Shown here: piece after piece, positions 57,986 to 64,000 of the stretch
Numbering within the stretch: the first letter of the stretch is position 1
How the letters are laid out: each line of letters starts with the position of its first letter
Assembly (NCBI GenBank): GCA_029215795.1
Contig: JARDYH010000004.1
Location: 206,712,517 to 206,776,516 of the forward strand
Length of the DNA: 64,000 bases
Direction of reading: 5' to 3'
Origin: Anniella stebbinsi
Lineage: Eukaryota; Chordata; Lepidosauria; Squamata; Anniellidae
Notes under the pieces: generated by a model
Seen by the model: only the letters and a program-made list of their open reading frames with translations
Database searches by the model: none
What the model was told of the DNA's origin: nothing
Made by a program: the position numbers and the translations under genes

Positions 57986-58844
57986 CTTTCCTTTGCCCAT
58001 GAGTCAACACCCATCCATCCATCTTGATTACTCTCCATTGCATTGCACTGTAGGATCCTGCAAAGACCACTTCATGGAAAATCCAATGCTGATTTTGCCC
58101 TTGCCTACAAACAAACACAACTTGTTAGCTTTAATGTCCCACATTACTCTTTGTTTCTTTCTGGGCACAGATGTAAAGCCTCGTCCTAAATGCTGCTTTA
58201 GAGGCAATGGAGGCCTCTGTACAAGACCTTAGACTGTATGTCCTCCAAGCAGAGAGTATGTGCAATCATTGTTGTTTAATGTGTGGACTGCCTACTGCCC
58301 AGCTATAAATAAAATGTTACTTAATAATGTACTAGGGTGTAGGCACTTAGAAGCTCATTTGTTGAAGTTCCCAAGTAAAAAGTTCAAACGGCTCCTGTGA
58401 AGAGATTTAAATGGAGAGCCTTAATAAAGCAAACATTAAAAACAGCACTGTTCAAGATAACTTAATACATTTAGATTGTCCCCAAGGCTACAATCTTTAA
58501 AATGACACTGCTTCTGAAAGCCATACATCCTACATGAACTCTTTCTCTCTTGTCCATTATATCTTATGTAAGATTGCTGACAGTTTTGGACAGGATGAAG
58601 TCTAAGCAACTGATGCAAACTACATGTATTTGCGTAAGGTGGCCACATACACATCACCCCACCCCCCAAAAGAAGCAGTAGAAGTGCATTACTAAAGAAG
58701 AGGGAAATAGAGGACAGAGATTTGCATCTAATTTGCTTATGCTGATTCGTACAGGTAATTTATATAAATGTAGGCGTAATTTCTGTGGGTTGGTTCTAAG
58801 ATTGTTAAAGCCATTTGCATCTGTAGTGGGAATGTAAATAGGGA

Positions 58845-59175
58845 GTCGTGAAAGTCTGCAGGGTGGTGATGGTGGAGTCCAATGAACTCCCCCGCTCCCC
58901 CGCTCCTGGACCCCACTTATTGAGCCATGGGGCACTTGCAGACCTGCTCACTGAGTGTCTCACAGCTTGGGGAGAGTCAGATGATGATGCCCACCTCTTA
59001 CTGAGCTGCCATTTGTGCAGCCATGGTGGCTTGGGCATTTTTGGGAAGGGAATGTTGCATAAATGGCGTCCATAAAGTAGCATTTATGCAACATTACAGG
59101 CATGAATGGAGCATTCACATCTGTAAGGTTGCGTAAATAGCCCCTTTATGACCACCATTTACACAACACTTCCTT
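58845..59175. repeat. Interspersed repeat, GGAGTCCAATGAACTC family
   Basis: GGAGTCCAATGAACTCCCCC, GAGCTGCCATTTGTGCAGCC, GCATAAATGGCGTCCATAAAG and CCTTTATGACCACCATTTAC. The best-preserved copy of the repeat split at 6318. Confidence 0.6.
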
Positions 59176-59206
59176 CCCAGCCCGAGTTACTGACCATTCT
59201 GGAATG

Positions 59207-59395
59207 AAATATTTATTTATTTATTTATTCATTTTGTTACATTTGTATACTGCCCCATAGCTGAAGCTCTCTGGGCGGTTTACATAAGATTAAAACAATT
59301 AAAAACGATATACAAAAATTAAAACAACAAAAACATACAATATACACACAATATACACATACATTTAAAACCACTTTACTAAAGAATGTGGTCAG
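59207..59395 (-). mobile_element. LINE 3' tail
   Basis: (ATTT)n, then CCCCATAGCTGAAGCTCTCT-GGGCGGTTTAC, the complement of the tail at 14105-14185, and AT-rich 3' UTR. Confidence 0.8.
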
Positions 59396-59733
59396 GCTGA
59401 ATTTTGACTACACAGATTACATTCTGCCTAAAAGCCTTTGCTTGGCAAATCCCATCTTAATTAAGTTTATTAATTCCAAAACAGCATTTGGTATGATCCA
59501 CAATACAAGAATGTGGCATTCTGAAAGAAACTATAAGGTACATGACAAATTAATCAATGCGATAAAAAGTTATTAGAATGAAAGGAAGGGGCAGTGAGAT
59601 TAGATCCAGATCAGAGAAAATAGTTTGATACAGCTGAAGCAAATACCAATTCTTTTTGCACTCTTAATAGACTGGGCTGTGAAGTATTCCAGCAAACAGA
59701 ATAGCTTCACTAAAAGGAAGGGTGAAGCACATC

Positions 59734-59917
59734 CAGTAGAGGCTGGTGGCTCCAATGGCAGGGGGCGGTAAATCAGCTCTGTGTGCCAATTAGAACTAAT
59801 CAGAATTCTAAAGGTGCTATCCACCTTGGATAGCTCCTTTAGGGTTCTGACTGGTTCTCTCTGAAACCTGGAGCAGATTCACTGCCCCATTGACATCGGA
59901 GCCACCAGCCTCTACTG
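59734..59917. mobile_element. CAGTGG-type hAT MITE
   Basis: CAGTAGAGGCTGGTGGCTCC and GGAGCCACCAGCCTCTACTG are perfect 20-bp inverted ends. The flanks do not match, so the duplication has decayed. Confidence 0.8.
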
Positions 59918-60295
59918 ATAATAATGTTATGACTGTTCTTTATTAAACCTATCAAGGGATGGGATAATGGCCCTTACAGCAACAAAAGAACAGGAGTCAG
60001 CGAACTTTAAATGATGACAAAATGCATATGAAAACTTATAATATTTGGGTGTATAGTATTTGGAATCAAGATATTTGGGGTGTCAGGATTTTGAGATATC
60101 TTGTGGCATGTCATTCAGACAGTGATCCTGAGTCAGAGGGGACCTCTATGGATGTGAGTCAGTGGGATACCTAGATTAGGGATGGGTGAGCATATTGTTC
60201 ACTTCATTCAGAACTTACCAGAATTTACAAATATCTAGTGTCCAGGACTCCCATTGTCGCCTCCACCAGCATCCCTTACTACACGGGTGGGCCAT

Positions 60296-60409
60296 GTGTG
60301 GCTCTCCGGATATTTTGGCCTACAACTCCCATTAGCCCTAGTCAACGTGGCCATTAGTGAGGAACTATGGGAGTTGTAGGTTAAAACATCTGGAGGGCCA
60401 CAAGTTGCT
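60296..60409. mobile_element. Palindromic MITE, CTCCAGATGT family
   Basis: GTGTGGCTCTCCGGATATTT-TGGCCTACAACTCCC mirrored by GGGAGTTGTAGGTTAAAACA-TCTGGAGGGCCACA. Confidence 0.75.
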
Positions 60410-60487
60410 TGTATGAACCCTGTAGTTTGTTTCCATGGTGTACATGGTACCGCCATGGTGTCTGCTGCTGCTGCTACTGCAGGACAC

Positions 60488-61062
60488 AGCAACTTGTGGT
60501 TTTCCAGATATTTTGTCCTACAACTCCCATCAGTCCTGGGCCATGTCTACACCAGCCTTTTTTCCCTGGGTTGTCCCTGGGTCGTCCCTGTGCGTCTAAA
60601 TGATGCACAGGGGATCCCGGGGGCAACCAGGGATGACCTAGGGATGACCCTGGGATAGTGGAAACTGGGGATATCCCGATTTTTCTGCCATCCCGGGTCT
60701 TAAAATGGGCACAGAGCCATGTAGGGTGGCTTCGTTCCCATAGGGGTGTGTGGGGGGGGAAAGCAATTTTGCCATCCCCAGGTTGGTGGGTGTGGGTGGG
60801 GAGGCATGTGCAGGTGGGGTTCTTACCTTCTGTGCCACGTTCCTGGCTCCTCTGGCCCTTTAAAAAAAATAAATGGTGGGTGCAATGTCCCTTTCCTCCT
60901 GGGATGTCACACTTCCTATTTAGAAGGTGGGGAACGATCCTGGAAGCCGGTAAATCTGGGATTGCCCCCTCCCTCTACACCCTTTGGTGTAGAAAGGGCC
61001 ATAATCAGCATGGTGAGGAACGATGGGAGTTGTAGGCCAAAACATCTGGAGGGCACGTTGCT
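60488..61062. mobile_element. Palindromic MITE split by a DNA element
   Basis: The left half (CAACTTGTGGTTTTCCAGAT, ACAACTCCCATCAGTCCTG) and the right half (GGTGAGGAACGATGGGAGTT, AACATCTGGAGGGCACG) belong together. They are separated by 60541-61001. Confidence 0.7.
60541..61001 (+). mobile_element. Non-autonomous DNA element, GCCATGTCTACACC start
   Basis: GGCCATGTCTACACCAGCC to TGGTGTAGAAAGGGCC: imperfect inverted ends. Sits inside a palindromic MITE, which fixes both edges to within a few bases. No clean duplication. Confidence 0.7.
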
Positions 61063-61135
61063 TTGTTTTGCAGTAGCAGCAACAGCAGATGGCATGAGGG
61101 GTGCCATGTACACTATGGAAACAAACTATAGGGTT

Positions 61136-61285
61136 CATAGAATCATAGAATTGTGGAGTTGGAAGGTACCACAAGGATCATCATATCCAACCCTCTGCAA
61201 TGTGCAAGAAAACCATTCATGAGAGGTGGCTGTCCAACCTCTTCTTAAAAACCTCCAGAGATGGAGAAACAGCAACTTCATAGGG
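61136..61285 (-). mobile_element. CR1 LINE 3' end, antisense
   Basis: TCATAGAATCATAGAATTGT-GGAGTTGGAAGG, then CATATCCAACCCTCTGCAAT: the hallmark CR1 tail in reverse. Confidence 0.85.
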
Positions 61286-61974
61286 TTCTGCAATGATGCT
61301 CATGCAAGGATTATATGATGCTAATGAAATAGATTTGAGAAAATGAAGAAAAAAACCCCCACCTAAGTCCATGCTAGACATGAAGGAGTGGCAGAGGTAA
61401 TCGGCAGTTTTGTAGTGCTCAGCAAGATTTCTGATTATTTATTTACTTTTAAACGTTTCTGAGGCTGCGTCTAAGGATAGAACCATCTCTGATCACATCT
61501 CCTATTGTCCAGTTTCAGCATTACACAATTTGGAACAATTGGATCCTTTTCTCCACCAGTAACTTTGTCTGTGAAGTCATACTAAAATTAATGAGAGTAG
61601 TGGAAACGAGGTCAAGAAGGTGATCTATATAAGATCACCAGGGAAGACTACACAGGGTGTGAATTCTGTTACAGGCAGCCAGTGACTGGCAAAGACAATT
61701 TGGTGCACATGTAGAAAGGCTGCACATACACAGAGGCCAGGCTCAATCCATGCAGGCAAGAGAGCAGGAAAGAGTTACACCTTTGCATATGGGCAGCTTT
61801 CCCACTGTCTGCATCACATAAGCACTTCCTGGACCTTCCCCCTCCTACCTCAATCACCTGATAGCTTCAGCTCGTGACTTTAACATGTGTAAATTGCAAC
61901 AAAAATGGCTACATATGGGCAGCACCTGGGGAAACCTGTCACTCCAGCATACACCGATAGCACTGTCTGGAAAC

Positions 61975-62755
61975 AAAGCCCTATGAGGAGAGACTGAAAG
62001 AACTGGGCACGTTTAGCCAGGAGAAGAGAAGACTGAGGAGAGACATGATAGCATCCTTCAAGTACTTGAAAGGTTGTCACACAGAGGAGGGCCAGGATCT
62101 CTTTGCGATTATCTCAGAGTGCAGGATACGGAATAATGGGCTCAAGTTACAGGAAGCCAGATTCCGGCAGGACATCAGGAAAAACTTCCTGACTGTGGCT
62201 GCCTCTACAAGAGGCATTTAAAGCTCTTTCAAGGCGCATTAAAAAATTTACCTCTACAAGAACGGAGCGCAAATCAGGCGTAGAGGCGCGCTATCCCTCC
62301 GATTATGTGCATTATCAAATGTGCGTTAAACAGCGAGTTTTATTTTGCTCCGGCCGTTAAAGCGCATTTTGACTATGTGAACAAGCGCTTATGCGCATTA
62401 ACTACTTGTAAAGCGCATTTTGGTAATCTGTTAATGCGCTTCGCCACCTCTCGCCGCCTCTCATGCAGAGGTATTAGGCGTAAATGCGCTTCTGCGATTA
62501 TGCGCATAATCGCCTAACCAGGCGCAAAAGCGAATCCTTGTAGAGGGGACCTGTTAGAGCAGTACAACAATGGAACCAATTACCTAGGGAGGTACTGGGC
62601 TCTCCTACACTAGAGGCATTCAAGAGGCAACTGGATAGCCATTTGTCAGGTATGCTTAAAGGTGGATTCCTGCATTGAGCAGGCGGTTGGACTCGATGGC
62701 CTTATAGACCCCTTCCAGCTCTACTATTCTATGATTCTATGTTGCATCAACAGTG
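61975..62755 (+). mobile_element. CR1 LINE 3' end, interrupted
   Basis: CTGAAAGAACTGGGCACGTT-TAGCCAGGAGAAGAGAAGAC, GAAAAACTTCCTGACTGT, then after the insertion TTAGAGCAGTACAACAATGG, GGTTGGACTCGATGGCCTTA and the tail CTATTCTATGATTCTATG. Typical CR1 3' region, sense orientation. Confidence 0.88.
62197..62550. mobile_element. GCGC-rich insertion element, 354 bp
   Basis: Inserted between two copies of CTGT in CR1. Inverted CCTCTACAAG (62202-62211) and CTTGTAGAGG (62537-62546) lie near its ends; a further internal CCTCTACAAG is near 62251. The interior repeats GCGCATT/GCGCTT words about ten times in both orientations and is rich in CpG, unlike everything around it. The superfamily is unknown to me. 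Confidence 0.65.
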
Positions 62756-62859
62756 TAAGTGGAGTGGTAGGGCTAGATACTGGCCCATGAAATCAAACAA
62801 GTCCTCTATCTTTTTTTTTTGTCCTGTGCAATGCTGAATACAAATTACATGATTTTGTG

Positions 62860-63200
62860 ATTTTTTAAAAAATGGTTCCCAAGATGGCAATGCCTCTTTC
62901 CCGTAACCCCAACCCCTTCCCAGCCACTATTTGTTTGGTGCTTTCCCCCTATTCTAAAAGGTTGAAACACATCTACCAAGGCTTAATTTTTGTAAACTGC
63001 CCAGAGAGCTTTGGCTATGGGGAAGTATAGGAATATAATAAATAAATAAATAGTTACTGTCAGTAAGAGCTTTGAGCTAAAACGTGCTGGTATTTTAGCC
63101 CTGCCTCTTTTGCCTTTGGCTCCACCCACCACTCAATTGCACCTCCCCAAAACTTCTTCAAAATGGAATTCAGCCTTCTGGGCTGAAAGAGATTCCCCAT
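62860..63200. repeat. Interspersed repeat, second copy of the 12300 family
   Basis: The same block order as 12300-12650, interrupted at TTAATTT|GTTACTG by a short LINE tail. Confidence 0.55.
62988..63051 (+). mobile_element. Very short LINE 3' tail insertion
   Basis: TGTAAACTGCCCAGAGAGCT-TTGGCTATGGGGAAG and (AATA)n, the last ~64 bp of the LINE seen at 13610-14187. Confidence 0.7.
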
Positions 63201-63467
63201 ACCCCTGCCTTTGAGGGAAATACAGACATCACATTACATCTCCTGCTCTGGACCCGTCACATAGCAACAAAATATTCAGTTACTGATATTATCATAGTTT
63301 GTGGCATTATATGTTCTAATACTGTACAGGTGTATTGTAAGGCCACAGCAATGGGGGGGAGGGAACAAACAAACCGAGCAATGCTGAAAGTCAATGGGTT
63401 GTTTTAGCCACTTCATGGGAGCTGCTAATATGGTGCATGTAGGAGGCTAGGAGCCAGATTTCCCAAA

Positions 63468-63575
63468 CCAGCCCTTGGGATGTTTTGGACCACAACCCAT
63501 CAGACCCCGCCAGTAGGGCAATGTTCAGGGGTGATGAGTGTCGTAATCCAAAATATCTGGAGGGCACTGAATTGG
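63468..63575. mobile_element. Palindromic MITE, CTCCAGATGT family
   Basis: CTTGGGATGTTTTGGACCAC mirrored by TCCAAAATATCTGGAGGGCAC. Confidence 0.6.
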
Positions 63576-63599
63576 GAAGGCTATCTCCGACAAGCCATC

Positions 63600-63680
63600 C
63601 CAACTTTGGTTCCTGAGAGGACTGGGGATTGAACCAGGGGCCTCCTGCGTGCAAAGCATATGCACTGCCACATGGTATAT
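63600..63680 (-). repeat. tRNA-derived SINE fragment, antisense
   Basis: GGGGATTGAACCAGGGGCCT-CCTGCGTGCAAAGCATATGC: box B and head region only. Confidence 0.65.
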
Positions 63681-63754
63681 GGTATCGGCTTGCCCTTATA
63701 TGTAAGTTGCATATTTCAAGCCACCTTGTAATGTGTTTCTGACTTCTAATGTGT

Positions 63755-64000
63755 TACACTCCCCCTGAAAGGCTGTGTTCGCAGTTTGGGGGTACTCCTG
63801 GATCCGTCGCTCCAAATGACAGCTCAGATAGATGCGACGGCCAGGAGTGCCTATTAGCTTCGGCTAATACGCCAGCTGCGCCCCTTCCTAGAGTTGGAAG
63901 ACCTAAAATCAGTAGTGCACGTGCTGGTAACTTCGAGGCTTGACTTCTGCAATGCGCTGTACATAGGGCTACCTCTGTGCCTAGTCTGGATCTTCAACTA
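63755..64000 (+). mobile_element. LINE reverse-transcriptase fragment, runs off window
   Basis: Reads GVLLDPSLQMTAQIDAT, LRPFLELEDLKSVVHVLVTS, RLDFCNALYIGLPLCLVW with one internal stop. Same family as 47735-48550, sense orientation; cut by the window edge. Confidence 0.82.

Larger units (their letters stand above)
33478..64000 (-). other. BANK1: Upstream BANK1 intron (partial, at least 30 kb)
   Basis: No BANK1 ankyrin, DBB or TIR exon was recognised on the minus strand over 30 kb, so I read this as one large intron. Individual repeats are listed separately. Stretches where I recognise nothing include 33480-34030, 34740-35890, 36860-37480, 38770-39890, 40120-41160, 42070-43040, 43270-43920, 48850-49580, 50010-51010, 51195-52190, 54000-54610, 55200-55670, 55860-57580, 57990-58840 and 61290-61970. 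Short divergent exons could be hidden in these. Confidence 0.5.

Noticed and set aside
62305..62517. Cys-rich 70-aa open frame in the GCGC element
   Set aside because: Cysteines come from repeated GCGCAT/TGCGCT words; no start context or similarity.
1..64000. CRISPR arrays, bacterial operons, integrons or phage
   Set aside because: No regularly spaced direct repeats or prokaryotic gene organisation; composition and repeats are those of a vertebrate genome.

Overview
This window is vertebrate nuclear DNA, most likely from a squamate reptile (lizard). The evidence is its mix of interspersed repeats: CR1/L2-type and L1 LINE 3' ends, tRNA-derived SINEs, and many short palindromic or hAT-type DNA transposons with 8-bp target-site duplications, together with multi-kilobase introns. 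Nothing bacterial is present: no operons, CRISPR or rRNA. Almost all long open frames here are repeat-derived or chance.

The one gene I can support is on the minus strand: five coding exons of BANK1 (B-cell scaffold protein with ankyrin repeats), at 33379-33477, 20821-20929, 19830-20141, 12670-12924 and 3070-3138 in transcript order. They encode the region between the ankyrin repeats and the C-terminal coiled coil: acidic stretches, candidate phosphotyrosine motifs (YVIM, YENI, YDMI) and two proline-rich SH3-ligand-like segments (PPLPPR, PPAPAPRP). The last four exons join in a perfect phase chain. The first joins only if a weak donor 8 nt downstream is used or an unseen exon lies in the 12.4-kb intron. 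The 5' part of the gene (TIR, DBB and ankyrin exons) and the last exons are outside the window. Everything from 33478 to 64000 is read as one large upstream intron, and 1-3069 as the beginning of a downstream intron.

The introns are a palimpsest of nested transposons. Notable are six copies of a ~300-bp long-inverted-repeat hAT family (TAGGGTGACC ends), an 871-bp GC-rich fold-back hAT element with a perfect 8-bp duplication, and a ~1.1-kb solo-LTR-like insertion inside a hAT-like element. A ~366-bp fold-back at 22.3-22.7 kb carries a hammerhead-ribozyme-like core at its apex on the minus strand. A 354-bp CpG/GCGC-rich element sits inside a CR1 tail at 62.2-62.55 kb. The fold-backs, the ribozyme-like core and the GCGC-rich insert are the least conventional features here.

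Limits: repeat family names are by general resemblance only, boundaries without duplications are approximate to about 10-20 bp, and no database search was possible.
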